NCBI GenBank assembly: GCA_026874595.1
Contig: CM049322.1
Coordinates: 52,727,386-52,791,385, forward strand
DNA: 64,000 nucleotides
Source of the DNA: Sipunculus nudus
Lineage: Eukaryota; Annelida; Sipuncula; Golfingiida; Sipunculidae
Direction: 5' to 3'
Part shown: piece by piece, positions 1 through 12,461 of the stretch
Numbering within the stretch: position 1 is the stretch's first letter
How the letters are laid out: each line of letters starts with the position of its first letter
Translations under genes and position numbers: made by a program
The notes under the pieces: generated by a model
Database searches by the model: none
What the model was told of the DNA's origin: nothing
Seen by the model: only the letters and a program-made list of their open reading frames with translations

Positions 1-2400
1 TGAAAGTCAGCTAATCACTCTTTGTCCGTCGTATGTCTGTCTGTCTGTCCATTAGTTAGGCACAAATCGGAACCGCAGGATCTGGAATTTTCTAACCTTA
101 CACCAAAGGAGATAAAAAATCATCTCCTTGGGCACTTGAAATTAGGTGACTGTGACCTTAATTCTGTGAACTATAACTAGATAACTTAGTTTTGAGCACC
201 CAGAGTCACAGAGGGTACACATCTTAATGTTTGATCTAAAAATATCTTTCTGAATGTTAAGGTAGGTTATTAAAATGTCTCCTGGGATATCCAAAAAAGG
301 TCATTATGACCTACATTCTGTTCCGTTCCTTCCAATTTGAGGTGAATTCTTCTAACCTAACATCTAGGTGGTTCGTAGTAAAATATTCTAAGAAACCTCA
401 AATAATGTCGCTATTAGCTAATTTCTAAGGACTATGGGTAAAAAAGTACATGAATTTGAGCATTCTGAAAGTCCTTCTACCCACGGTTCATTGTCCCCAG
501 CAAATATTTTTCACCATATCATAACATAAATAATTATTTCATGCATAGTAATCAGGACTGGTTGTTTTTTGTTCCCAAAGATTGGCGGCACTTTTTTTTC
601 TATTTTCACGCATTTTCCCTCTATATTTTTTAACTGCCAAATTACAGCAGTGTTTTTTAGCTGTCTGTTTTTCATCCAGTTTCCTGAAACCTCATATTTT
701 TCTTGATCATGACTAGTGATCTCCAGGGAGTGTGGTGGTGCCATTTATAGTATTTCTCTATTTCCATTCATCCCCCCCCCCCCCCACTGTATTTAAAATG
801 GCAATATTACAGCGAAGGTTACAGTTTATCAGCTCTGTTTTCATCAATTCTCCTGAAACCTGGTGTGTTTATTATGCATCCTTCCACAATCTCCGGGGGA
901 GACATGTTTTCAGTCCGATATTCTGTCATTGTCTTTGTCAAAACTGCCGATTTTTAGGATTATTATGACCTCTATAACCATAGAAGCATTGTATATTTTG
1001 TTTCTTTAGATTTGACACATCAGTAGTTTCTGTTGTTTTTGTGACTTTGACTTTGTTCTACAAGTCAACTCAGCCGAATGATAATACATTATCTTCAGGA
1101 TTTCTTGTGACTGTGATAATTATTATTTTGTCCCCAAAATTGATTGAAATGTTTTAACCAAGATCTCAGCGGACTTTGAACATTTGTGATCTTTATCCTA
1201 TTCTTCTCTTGAGCAACCTCTATAGACCAGTCATGATCGGGTTAAGTATGCACAAGTTCAATGACCAGTCAATGACCAATCACTTACGGAAGGTTCAGAA
1301 GGTCAAAGGTCAAGATCACATTAAAGTTAATTCCAATATGGCTTTCAAATGATGAAATTTCTCTTGTAAATGTTAAGGTATAAGGGCTTGCTGATCATAT
1401 GAGCGTCATGACCTATGCGTCACTTGTTAAGGTATTAAAGGTATTAGATTGTGAATATCAGTAAACTGTAAAGGTCGTCCAATTACTTAATGAGCCATGC
1501 TCTGTCCTTTGTTCTGTCAGGATTAAACTGGAATGTTTTAGAAAAGAAAAAAAAGATATTGGAACTGTAGATACACCATACTGCGTTACAATAAATGTGA
1601 AAAAATGAAAAAAGGCAAATTAAAGCTGATTATATTTAATAATTGTTGCTGAAAGCGTAAAGTCATATCTTATTTATGTTTTGGACTTGTAATGTGACTT
1701 TGAAGGGGTAATCATTTTTGAAAAAAAAAAGGAATAGGATATTATATATTACTTCAATACTTTCAAGTGCTAAAGCCGAACAAGAAGGTACGGTCTAGCA
1801 AATTATTTCTTAAAAAGTTTCATATATGTTTTCGGTCTTAAATTGTCCCAAGTAAAGCCATTTTCGGATATAGACATTTTACTTAAATTTTCCGTCATCT
1901 TTTACAATTATTCTCCGTTTCATTTATCTTGTAATACTTAAATAAACCAAACAACTCGCTTGATACACGATTCAAATGAAATTATATTCATCATTTGAAA
2001 ATAAAATAATTTGATCTTGAAGTTAAAAATATTGAAATTAACCAGTTACCTTAGTTATATCTCAATACTGCTCAGGGCTTCGGGATAATACCAAGACTGA
2101 TATATTTGCTGTTGTCACAAGTCTACTGATTTTATCTAACTTAATGCATATTTATAAAACAAAAATTGCGTGTGGGTTAGGGTACTAAAACGCAGTTATA
2201 TTTTCTCTATGATTTTGTTAACCCTTGACCTGTTGACCTTAAATGTAACTATATAATGCAAAAAGGGGTCAACAAAACATCAAACCATTTGGAATTAAAA
2301 CAGAACTCATTTCTGCTATCTTACATGAAAGGCGTCCTTGACTTCTGCGTAAACCCCATATTAATGGAGTAATTGATATTTATTTTAAAATATCCTTCTT
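1..2400. repeat. Intergenic DNA with decayed dispersed repeats
   Basis: No gene is recognisable here. The first 60 bases contain a GTCC/GTCTGTCTGTC tetranucleotide tract like the leaders at 60.3 kb and 33.5 kb. Words such as GTGACCTTAA and AAGGTCATTATGACC (about 150-310), and AGGTCAAAGGTCAAG near 1300, mark relics of the TGACC-rich repeat families seen at 22-25 and 32-33 kb. A 14-base poly-C run lies at 772-785. Short open frames around 511-968 have no protein-like character. Family assignment rests on word sharing only. Confidence 0.5.
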
Positions 2401-3057
2401 ATTTTATTATATATTCAATGAATATACCACCTCAATTTTATGAATACATTTGCAGTTTCTTTGCAAATTTAAGTAAAATAAAATTGACCACGTTGGATCT
2501 TTTGAACATGATCTGTGATCTTGAAGGTCAAATGCGCCCTTGGTAACTGGGTGATTCTGAAACCTTAGACAAGGGTCATACTTTCTAGCGCGGTTGCCAG
2601 CCATGAACAAATTTGTCATCTAAAATTTAAATAAGCACATTTCAGGGGTTAGCTGGTAGACTGTTAAGGGTTTTGTTTGGTTTTCATGACCATTATTCTT
2701 GGGAACTCGGACAGATAATATATTTTCAACTACAACCAATTTCTACTAAACGTGTAATCTGAGAACTTGAACAAAAGGTGTGTCGTATAGAGGTTATGAT
2801 TTCACAAATATCAGAGACAGGCTATATTTACATTTATGTGATACAGAGATTGTTTTGCATATATTAGTATATACATAAATATGAGGGCTCACATCCGCAA
2901 CATGTATGTTTTCACAGGAAAAACATAATGAAAAACATAATGAAGTCTGGAATCTTTATCCCATACCACCTTTGTTTGACTGAAATTACTAGTAAAGTTC
3001 TTTAAGATACATCCTTAAATACGTTTAATTACCATTCCCAGTTTTGTATATTAAATG

Positions 3058-3060
<3 letters not shown>
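2400..3060. other. Intergenic, no gene seen
   Basis: AT-rich DNA downstream of the first LicD-like gene. A short TGACC-type relic (about 2510-2530) is visible. Nothing else is supported. Confidence 0.5.

Positions 3061-3129
<69 letters not shown>
3061..3129. repeat. (AT)n microsatellite
   Basis: About 34 uninterrupted AT dinucleotides, starting roughly 70 bp beyond the polyadenylation hexamer of the first LicD-like gene. Confidence 0.97.
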
Positions 3130-3131
<2 letters not shown>

Positions 3132-3201
3132 CAGACAAAGGACTCCAGTCAAAATCAGTGATGGAGGATCCGTGTCATTTTTAAATAGAAGCTTATTCGT
3201 A

Positions 3202-3207
3202 TTTATT
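3202..3207 (-). terminator. Polyadenylation signal AATAAA for the first LicD-like gene
   Basis: The plus strand reads TTTATT, which is AATAAA on the coding strand, about 40 nt after the stop codon. This implies a short 3' UTR. It is the nearest canonical hexamer downstream of the gene. Confidence 0.5.
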
Positions 3208-3247
3208 TAAACGATTGCTACTATTTGCAACGAACGACAGTCTAGCA

Positions 3248-4138
3248 TTAACACAGTATATCTAACGTCTGCTTTCCAATGACTTTGCCTTTGTACACAA
3301 GGGTCTCCACGGTGGTCCATTTAGTATGAACCCGGCGGACGAACGGGAAATAATTTTCAAGTACTTGGCATGGGACTGTACGCGCATCACCAACAAACTC
3401 CTCATCCTTGTGACACCAAAATCGGGATACGCACTGCGTCAAATTATTCTCGGTCCACAATATGGCATGGGGATTACACGGGCAGTTTAGTTCTATATCT
3501 GCGAACCGTCGCTTTTGTAGAGGGAACACGTACTTGGTTGTGAGATATATTTCACCTCCATTATATGACCAATCGAGAAGCCTCTCACCTTGTTCTTTGT
3601 AAAGCCATATGTCCAGATTTGGATAGTACCAAGGAACATCCATACCACGTGGTTTACGGGAGTGATTTGAATAAAGTTTCCATTGATATCGATCTTTGGT
3701 CCAGTACAAAGTATAATCGGGCTTTAAACGGTCAAGTGCTTGTATCATTTTCTCCTTTTCCTCCCATGAGACCATAATATCTATATCATCGTCCCATGGG
3801 ATAGGACCGTGATGCCTGATAGCGCCAATCAACGTGCCTGCGTATAGAAAGTATGTTAAATTATGTCCGTCCATGGTCCTTGAGAAAACGGAGAGAAGAT
3901 CAAGGCCAAGCTGAAAATCCTCCTCAGACATACCTCGTTTAAACATGGTTAAATTCTTTGGAAGATTCCTGGAGGTAACGTTAATTTGGTGCCACAGATC
4001 AGAATAGGATATCTCTATGAATTTACTTCGATGGTTCCTTTCATATTTTAAGACCAAGATCAGCAAAGAAAGCACTGATAACAGAATTAAAAGCCACTGT
4101 TTCTTGTTTCTGCACAGAACCAATTGAAATTTCCACAT
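3248..4138 (-). CDS. LicD/fukutin-related-like type II membrane protein, paralogue 1
   Basis: Predicted 296-residue Golgi-type phosphotransferase-like protein of the LicD family (Pfam LicD, to which vertebrate FKRP and fukutin belong). FKRP and fukutin transfer ribitol phosphate from CDP-ribitol; bacterial LicD transfers phosphocholine. The substrate here is unknown. From the ATG at 4138: short basic cytosolic tail, membrane anchor at about residues 15-30 (rich in Leu/Ile/Val), stem with sequons at N53 and N62, then the catalytic core GTLIGAIRHHGP (101-112) followed by WDDDIDI (115-121), whose clustered aspartates are the expected metal/nucleotide site. Conserved C-terminal features are PNLDIW, KYVFP.QKRRF, CVSRFWCH and NYFPFVRR. 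The open frame extends upstream to about 4180, but only through a TTG. The true start is the ATG, which directly follows TTTTAG|C, a likely 3' splice site. The coding part has no intron. Confidence 0.92.
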   Translation of the reverse strand: MWKFQLVLCRNKKQWLLILLSVLSLLILVLKYERNHRSKFIEISYSDLWHQINVTSRNLPKNLTMFKRGMSEEDFQLGLDLLSVFSRTMDGHNLTYFLYAGTLIGAIRHHGPIPWDDDIDIMVSWEEKEKMIQALDRLKPDYTLYWTKDRYQWKLYSNHSRKPRGMDVPWYYPNLDIWLYKEQGERLLDWSYNGGEIYLTTKYVFPLQKRRFADIELNCPCNPHAILWTENNLTQCVSRFWCHKDEEFVGDARTVPCQVLENYFPFVRRVHTKWTTVETLVYKGKVIGKQTLDILC

Positions 4139-4160
4139 GCTAAAATGATATGAAACACAA
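4139..4160 (-). other. Probable 3' splice site just upstream of the LicD-like paralogue 1 start
   Basis: On the coding strand a pyrimidine-rich run ends CATTTTAG|C, one base before the initiator ATG. This suggests that the 5' UTR is spliced from an upstream non-coding exon that I could not locate. A transcript read would settle it. Confidence 0.5.
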
Positions 4161-4199
4161 TGATTTCTTCTTTGTAACAATAGATGCGCAGCAATGTAT

Positions 4200-7100
4200 A
4201 ATTGTTCTCCCAGGGATTTAAGCGTCTAGGATTCTGGGTAACTCTTCTTGATGTATCCGTCTTTTATTTATCTTTTCCTACAACCATAAATTTTGAATCT
4301 TGAATAGAAGACCTTAAACAGTAAGGTGACATGTGGATTGTCAAAGTATAAAAATACAGGTGCCTGAAAAAGTTGTGAGAAAATAAAGAAAACTGAAGAA
4401 AATTAGCCTGCGATTGTGTTGAATTTCAAAATTCATATTTGACTGTTAAATCAGAAACGAATTGCACGTTCGGGACTGGTTAATCCTTAGATTAATGACA
4501 TGAATTCAAAGCCAACAACATATTATTATTACCTTTAAACAAATGAAACTATGGAAAAATGTGAATCTCCTGCATTATAAACATTGGTTGTATCAAATTC
4601 TTCTTTGCAATACCACCGAGTCCAGCTGTTTTTCAAACAGGTTTATTGAGTCACATTAGCGCATATTTAGCTTAACCTAGATTATTCTGGGTGTAGGCTA
4701 GATACAAAGACAGCATAATTATTTCCTGAAAATCAGCATTAAATATACATTGTTCATCTAGAAGAATCAGCGAATAGAGGTCTTTGGAAAAGGCGTAATC
4801 ACATAACGCATTAGAGTAATGCAAAGGGGTACACACTCGTTTTGAAGATCCTGGTTGTAATGGTACAACCAGTTAAATAATTGATTCAGTATTAAGCGTG
4901 TACTTTAATATACGTTCTAGATTTCCAGATAAAAGACGGCAGCGAGCCCTGCACAAAACCAAAGTTCCCCTTTACCCAGGTGATTTCGGGAGAAAAGTGT
5001 GCAAGTTGGACAAGGTGTGACCATTTTTACTCCAGTCCCGAGTAGTTCTTTTATCTACCACAGAGATCGTTATTTCGATATTGACAGTCATGTTTCTGAA
5101 TGACAAAGGGGAAGTATATTTTACTGATTTGACCAATACTTGTAGCATATTCGATTAAACTTTTATCTGGGCAAGCATGTGTTTCACACTATTAAATTGG
5201 GCCCTGGAATTTATGACTTTATAAGAATGTGTCGTCAAGTTTCTGCAAACATGGTGTATAAAACATGGGCCATTATATCATATTAACCAAGCCCATTTAT
5301 CGTTCGCTGTCCCGTTTGCAGCTGCATATGTTGATAACACATGCAATACTAACGAAACGGTCGTTTACAGCTGTATCTTTTTTTTTATATTAAATATGTT
5401 CTTGGACCAATTAGTTACCCTGGTACAGTCTGTATGAAGCATCATGGTTCAGATGTGAAAATACAGTTTTGTGTCATCTGTCCATTTGGGTTCCGTTCTA
5501 TGCATGTAATAAGATCCTTTAGTATATTTTTTCAAGACTCACTAAGCCAACCCCTGAAGACAATGGCCCTTCTGCGGAAACCTTCCTGAACTTTCAGTAT
5601 TGTAGTATTAACTGGTCATGAGTGACGACATTTTGTATTTTTCATTCATTCAAAGAAGGGAAGCACCTAAAGGGCCGAAACGTATATTTATATATAATTA
5701 TACTTACCTGTGGTACATCTGGTCGAACGGTTCTGTATGAAGCACGAGTCTGGAAATAAACTCATTTACAACGGAACTGCGCGTTTTATCTAACTGGTAG
5801 ACATTCCCTACAGTTTTGTGCTTCACATTTCATCCGATCAATATTATTGAATTATTATTTTTTCAAAATATTTAGCCGAATGAAAAAAGGATTATGGTAA
5901 ATCCATGCATGAGGAGCAAGTTTATTAGTTCATACTGAGTAGCTATCTTTGTGTACTGTGAAACCGTTGCATCATTCATCAAGTCACTAATGATTTCGTG
6001 AACTTGGATGATAATTTATCTACCTCGAATGCAAAAAAAAGTCATCTTATCTCATAGGGCGGGGGAGGGATAGGACTGGGGACAAAATATATATGTTTAT
6101 TTAACATAGTTAAATAATAAATACCAATTATGCAAATCACAAGTCCGAATTATCTAATGTTTTCGACTGTATGTATTTTTAACAGAATATCCTGTATTGC
6201 AGTGAATTATTTTGTCAGTTTCTGAACTAGTCATGTGATAAGTGTGTCACTTCAGGCCCGTCCTGATAGTGAACTGCTCTGTCGCGAGCTGTAAGTAAAT
6301 TGCTGATAATCATGGTTGATTTTCTTTACTGATTTTGGATTTTTTTTCATCTGTTAATGTTTTTATTTCCTTTGTCAGAAAAATTTCTTTTCACGACTGG
6401 TCATCAAGCATAGTGTTTTTCTTGAATTATCAATACGGTGGTAAACTTTCTGCTCCTGAGGGTTTTAAAGTTGCGATATTTGTGGAAGGCCAATTTTTGC
6501 GCAAAAAAATAAATATTGAATGTTCAAAAACTGCTATTTAAATTATATTGGGTCCTCCAAATTAAATTCTATTTATAGACACAATCATCAAGAATTCGCT
6601 CAATTATTATTTAATACAATTAATTCCTATAATTATTGATAACTTTGTAAGTTTATAATGTGGTGATCTGGCCAAAATGGTACCTTCGCGAAAAAATAAA
6701 AATGAAATTCGCGGAATGTTAACCCCGAGAAAATGATGCCAATCACAGAATGCAAAACTCTGATGAAGTATGAATAAAACATCAACGCATTCCCTTCGTC
6801 TGGTCTATATCGGGGGAATGCAAACAGTTTTGTAGGGGTCCACATTGAACTAACTATGAGTTACTCGAAGTTCTAATTTCTCCACATACGGAATGGCAAT
6901 ACGTCATTTGCCGTTCAAAACAAGGATTTGTGTATTGAATTGATAAACCATACAGTTAATATTTGAATAATATGATGCATGGCAATAATAATCAATATTA
7001 TTTTGCTACCATAGATTTCCCATCTTGCATCGTTATTCCTATGATTAAGTTCTCATGTGCGAAATTACCAATCATGGGTCACAATGCTCTGGGCTGTCAA

Positions 7101-7850
7101 ATGGTGATTCTGGGTTGATTTTCGGACTAACTATAAGAGCGAATTACAGTTGCCAGTCCAAGATATTTTTCCCACAGGTTCCCGCAATCCTTATTCTCTA
7201 GAAACCATCGAACACCGCCAAATGTCATCAAGAGTGTGCAAAAGACAAGGTTTTGAAATATACTGAAAATGAAATTACAAAGTGCATAAGTTTAAACTTA
7301 TAAATTCATTAGATCTGTTATTAATCTCTCAGATAAATGTCTATTGCCCCTGCAGTACGTTGAGTATATGTTAAATGAATGTACAAACACACATACACAT
7401 ATATATATATGTATATCATGTATAATTGTTTGAATATCACATTGTAATTATACTCAATAAACACCTTTTAAAAACAAATGGACATATCTGAAATTATAAT
7501 TAGGGTAATCATATCTAAAGCCTGGCTCAGTTACTTAGTGACTATCAGACACCCAGTCCTAATTTTATTTTACTTGTTAGCTTAAAAATCCTTGCTGAGT
7601 TCTTGTCCCAAATTTACAAAAAATGTTAGTCACTTGACGAGCATGTCGTTGTATCCTGCAGTTCGCATTTTACAATTATAATTTGAGAATTCAATAAATA
7701 AGAAAATTAAAGCTTGCAGGTCATATATACAGATTCCTCAGAGCAATGGGGATTTAATGAATTCCAAGTGGAATAGGGTTGTGATGGTTTTAATGTTTTT
7801 GATTTGTTGATCAGTAAATTCTGTATTTTTATACATCTGGTTATGTGCAA
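4200..7850. other. Intergenic DNA, no gene recognised
   Basis: AT-rich sequence with many short spurious open frames. A stretch at about 5500-5770, containing AGGGCCGAAACGT and a GTATGAAGCA word also seen near 5430, looks like a decayed dispersed repeat of unknown class. No splice-consistent coding exon is visible. Confidence 0.4.
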
Positions 7851-7899
7851 AATCTGCTAAATGATATATTGCGAGCTGATGCAGAGATTATTTACATGA

Positions 7900-8880
7900 T
7901 GGGCGGACATAATCATCATATGACTGTTATTTGATATTTCACCAGCTGATGGCACCACGTGTGGTTGTGTCCTCTCTGTGAGGTAAAATGGTGTTTTCTG
8001 GTTGTTCTCTAAGTAGTCTGAAAATGTCAAGTATATCATTCATTTTACCTTGGTCACATCAATTCCCGGGCAAGACAATTAAAAGGCATGTGACTTAAAT
8101 ATGCATTTAAACAGATATAATATTCAAATGAATAGTTTATTGTACCCCCAGAATGAGAAGTCGGGGTATTTGGTTTTGATACAGTTGCGCCGCCGCAGAG
8201 CGAGATTACTCAAGAAGGTTTTGACATTAAAATGTTGCAAGTGCATATAGATATGGGCCAGAGGACAAAGCCTATTCAAAATTGGATTATGATCTGTACT
8301 ATGATAGTGAACTTGACCTTAGATCCAATTTTACCCATTTTTTGCACATAATCACTGTATCTGAGGATTGGTTCAACAGATCTGCTGCGTGTTCATTTCT
8401 ATGGAAACATCTTGGTAGGTTTATCATGTACTGAACGCTGATGGCACCACCGATAATTATTTTTCCATTATGAGTCTATATAAGGTGAAATATTTCATAC
8501 AAATCCTAGGAATGCTGTAAGCTAACGGCCTTAACTTTTGCATAGTCTGAAATCTACAAATATTTTTCATTTCTCAAGATTCGTTCAACATATTTGCTCC
8601 ATTTTTGTTTCATTCGAAAGCTCTTGAAGAACTTTATCATTTGCTGAACTGTGGTGGAGTCACCTATAAGTTTCTTTTCCGTTATGGCCGTATATACCCG
8701 TCTATTTTAGGTAAATATCACACATGTTTCAGGAATGGATTAAGCTATTGGCCTGAAACTTGCACAGCTATAAACCATGGATCGTTTTATTGTTTACATA
8801 AGACCGATGGCGCCACTGATATATGTTTTGTGTGCCTGCTCTTCTTGAAAGTTTTATCCATTACACAAGGCAGTTGAGGA
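7900..8880. repeat. Dispersed/tandem repeat with GGTGGCGCCACC-type palindromes
   Basis: Degenerate monomers each carry a palindromic word: GATGGCACCACG near 7950, GATGGCACCACC near 8440, GTGGTGGAGTCACC near 8650 and GATGGCGCCACT at 8806-8816. The flanking phrase (GGCCTGAAACTTGCAC..TATAAA) recurs at 28.8 and 43.3 kb. The open frame at 8605-8877 lies inside this repeat and is not considered a gene. Confidence 0.6.
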
Positions 8881-8899
8881 TCCTGAATTATCATATTTC

Positions 8900-10980
8900 A
8901 GCCAATCCCAAGGGAGAGAATGTCACAGAAAATACCACACATACGAGTTAATCATTGAGCAGGGATCTAGTTATGCCTCTGGGTTATTGTTCATTTTCGC
9001 GGATAAATCTGAACGAGCCCAACTAAATGGAATTTACTCCAAAGATGGTGACGTATTCTCGGCAGGAGGACTTGAAATTATGGATGATTTATAATTTAAA
9101 TGATGTTTAATTCCTCACAATTACAAAGTATCATTTGAGGGTACTCACCTATTATGTTGGGTAAAGGTGTTGTACTCGTTATTTTTATAGTTTATCCACT
9201 TCTTTAATTTTTTTTTACTATTTTCATAATTTATCATTTGACGTAAATAGAACTAGGTTTGCTGGGTGCTTTTTAATTTTATTGTTCTTTTTTAATTCAA
9301 CAAGGTCATTGTGTATGGAAATGTTATTTGGACAATGTATATTGTGCGGTAAATAGGGACTTTAAATACCTGATACCCATATACTCGCACACACACACAC
9401 ATATGTATGTCACTCACACAGTATGTGTGGAGTATTTCATGGTATCATTTTAAGCTAAATGCACACATGAATTACTCATTAAAATATTGAAGGAATTAGA
9501 TACGCCCATGTTTTATTCGCAGGTTAGTATACGAAATACAATAATAGTTCATCCGTTAAAAATAGACTTACTTTGTACCCAACCTTGCTCGTTTCCAGAT
9601 CTGAGTGGACTTGATCGAGTTGAATTACTTTGCTAATGTTTTCTGTGTATTGGGCTTGGACATTCTAATTATTGATTTCTTTCCAAACGTTTGATTGTTT
9701 TTCAGAACCGACTAGGTTTCAGGTATTTCTGGAGATATACTGCTATAAATACATGTGTTTATCTTTTATAATTTCTAGACACGCAGGACGCTTTGAATAA
9801 TGATAATAATCAGAAAAAAAAAGATATGTTTAAAGTTAGTTCACTTCCAGTAATAATTTAGCGATTGCAAACATCCAGTTTATCTTTAAAGATTCGGATT
9901 GTTTTTGACTCAATCTAAGTACACTACTAACCCACTAGATGACGCTGGAGTAATATCGTTTTTTTTTTCCATAACATCGATAACTGCTGTCATGCCTCCG
10001 TCGATCCATAAATTGTGTGTCCGTGCAAAAATACACCTACTCTAATAAATGCCCTACGGGGATGTTTAATATAATGTATATGCGTTCGTGTCTATCCCTC
10101 TTGTCCATTCTAATATCCATTCAATTATACTTGTTAGGCAAGACATATATAATCAAGTTCGGGAATTCCCGTGTTTAGTTTGTACATGCAGACCGACACC
10201 ACTATTAGATCCCAAAGTATACTCACAAATACTGTACAGTGATATTTAAAAAAATACTTTACCTCTTACACTTGTTATAACCCACAAACACAATCAGACC
10301 CTGATTGTTAAGAAGACCACAAGTAGCTTTTTTATTAACTACCTGAAGCCAACGACTATGGGAAGAGGTTAAACGCGTGCATGTATATGTGTGTGCTCCG
10401 ATTTCTGCCCTTGCTTAAATGTGCCCTTTCCTACGACTACAAGTGCACGTGTTTTATATGTTCCATTCACACAAGTTGGTGACCAATCCAGTTTTCCGCT
10501 TTTTAGAGATCTCTACCAAATCGATGATGATGACAATTGGGAAACTATGTAATCTTACTCTGTCAGCTAACGGTGAAAAAATGGCAAATAACTGCCTTTC
10601 ATTAATCGCTCCCATGGCCACGGCTTGCTATTTTGTGAGCTTGCTATTTTTACAAAATGATTGTGAGAAAATGCGATTGGCCTGTTTACAGTGTCTTCTT
10701 ATTCACCTCAAAAGTCATCTAACTATGAAAGTCATACTGAAAAAATAGGATATGGAATGCCTTTATGTACTTACAAAATCGTCATACATATTTTTTAATG
10801 AAAACTATGAAAACAAACTGGTTGAAATATTGAGGGAAATTTACTGTCGCGATATTCCATAAAGTTGTCAGAGCGAAGCATATCTTAATTTTCTGGGAAC
10901 GGGTTATTGTCCTCATTTTCATGGGGCGGGGAGGGGGTGGAGGTATAAAATCCATATATTGCTTATTCTGATATTCTCTA
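8900..10980. other. Intergenic DNA, no gene recognised
   Basis: AT-rich. There is a short (CA)n tract at about 9389-9402. The open frame at 10419-10748 (109 codons) has ordinary composition, no recognisable motif and no splice context, so it is treated as chance. Confidence 0.4.
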
Positions 10981-10989
10981 CACATTTGA

Positions 10990-11760
10990 ATACATGGGAA
11001 TAAGAAATTACAGAGAGTCGGCCAGGACAGAATAACATGGATTTAACAACCTCATTCCTACAGAAATTACAACCCCGGACCGGCAAGAACCAAAACATGA
11101 CCTCTGGCCGGCTCTGGTAAAAACAACCTCTTTCTGACATAGATAAAAACAAGGCCTCTGACCGACAAAAAGGGAACCCAAGCTCCGTTTCGTTTTGCGT
11201 GAAAACACGACATTTTTTAAATTACCTCAGTCCTACACGGTTATGGTAAGGGATGTCCGAGATATGAGAGAAAAAAATACTTCTGATCGATATAGATAAA
11301 AACATGACATAAATAGCCTCCTCAAACATGCGACAAGACATAACATCCGCCCGCCACAGTCTTGTCCCCATCCTGACGTCGATCAAAACATAACCTCCGT
11401 CGAACAGGGGGAAACATTACCTTGTCCGACATGGGTTATATATAGCATCTCCCTGACATTGATGAACACATAACCTCCGTTTCCGCCCGACATGAGAGAA
11501 AGAATACCCTCTGTGCCATTTGTGATAACATTTATACATGGATTTATACAAGCAGGCAACATAACAACCAGTCAGAAAAAAATTACACCGGATAAACATG
11601 GATAAATAGAACCTCCACCCGACGTGGATGAAAATATTGTCTTCGTTCAACAAGGGTGCAAACATGCGTCCTATATAAATGAAAGTATATTCTCAGTCTG
11701 ACATGGATTCATGAAGTAGCCTCTTGTCCGAGGTTTACAATAACTTGATCATTACACCTT
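10990..11760. repeat. Degenerate short-period minisatellite
   Basis: About 0.75 kb of loosely repeated units of roughly 28-36 bp. Each approximates CCTCYGNCCGACATRGATAA followed by AAACAT, for example near 11100, 11140, 11395, 11470, 11610 and 11695. Copies are badly eroded and vary in length, so this is an old array. The short minus-strand open frames here (11008-11665) are by-products of the repeat. Confidence 0.65.
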
Positions 11761-12014
11761 CAAACAGGCTTGAAACGGAAAACTATTCATCATGTATATG
11801 TAATAAACCCGATATGTCATACGGTCCGTTTGAGTTAATGTATTAGACGTTCAAGGTCTGAATCCTCTCAACTGAAAAAAAAAATAAAATTTGTGACTGA
11901 CAAACGGCTTCAGACAACTATCAGTAAGTGGAGCTAAAAGAAAAGATACACTCTTCACATATTTTGATTGTCATTTACAATGTCGAAATGCTCATGTAGT
12001 TACATGTTGTGGGT

Positions 12015-12150
12015 GCTAAGTGATTGACAGATCGGGCCCCTGGGCGTTCATAGATAAACGTCTCAAGAGCACCTGTGAGATCGGCATGGGGCTGGCGAAT
12101 AAACATTGGGATACACCTTTAGATGAACTACTTAGAGGCCAAGCACAATA
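12015..12150 (+). other. Possible isolated exon or conserved segment
   Basis: A stretch visibly richer in G+C than its surroundings keeps a plus-strand frame open from about 12020. It reads protein-like (IDRSGPWAFIDKRLKSTC and onward) up to CAA|GTAAAT, a plausible 5' splice site near 12163. No partner exon or known domain was recognised. It could equally be a repeat fragment. Confidence 0.2.
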
Positions 12151-12233
12151 CAGACACATACAAGTAAATGTTCCTTCTCTTTGCATGATTTTTTTGGTGT
12201 GTACACGTGTACATTTTTATCGTTAATTTTGTG

Positions 12234-12239
12234 TTTAAT
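12234..12239 (-). terminator. Candidate polyadenylation signal ATTAAA for LicD-like paralogue 2
   Basis: The coding strand reads ATTAAA about 225 nt beyond the stop codon. It is the first hexamer-like word found downstream and is tentative. Confidence 0.25.
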
Positions 12240-12461
12240 AAAAATTGTTTGGCGTTTTTATATTATGTTTCGTAATGTTATCTCCTTATAAATATTTAAA
12301 GCCTATGGCTTATACGGTAACTCTGATGCCACTTTATACTCCCATACGAGAGTGCAAATAAAACGCCGATACGAGAACACATGAGAAATAATACGACGGC
12401 AGATCCTCTGCAATATTGCATTCTTCAGTATAATATCATACATGCTGGTGGAAGGAGGATT

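Noticed and set aside
3565..3777. Plus-strand open frame opposite LicD-like paralogue 1
   Set aside because: Shadow of the real gene on the other strand. The same applies to 12661-12891, 13141-13371 and 26564-26746.
4139..4180. N-terminal extension of LicD-like paralogue 1 to a start at 4180
   Set aside because: The codon at 4180 is TTG, not ATG, and the extension overlaps a likely 3' splice site; the ATG at 4138 gives a proper membrane anchor.
5500..5770. Penelope-like or other retroelement end (GGCCGAAACGT text)
   Set aside because: Only a short phrase is suggestive; no reverse transcriptase or defined terminus was seen.
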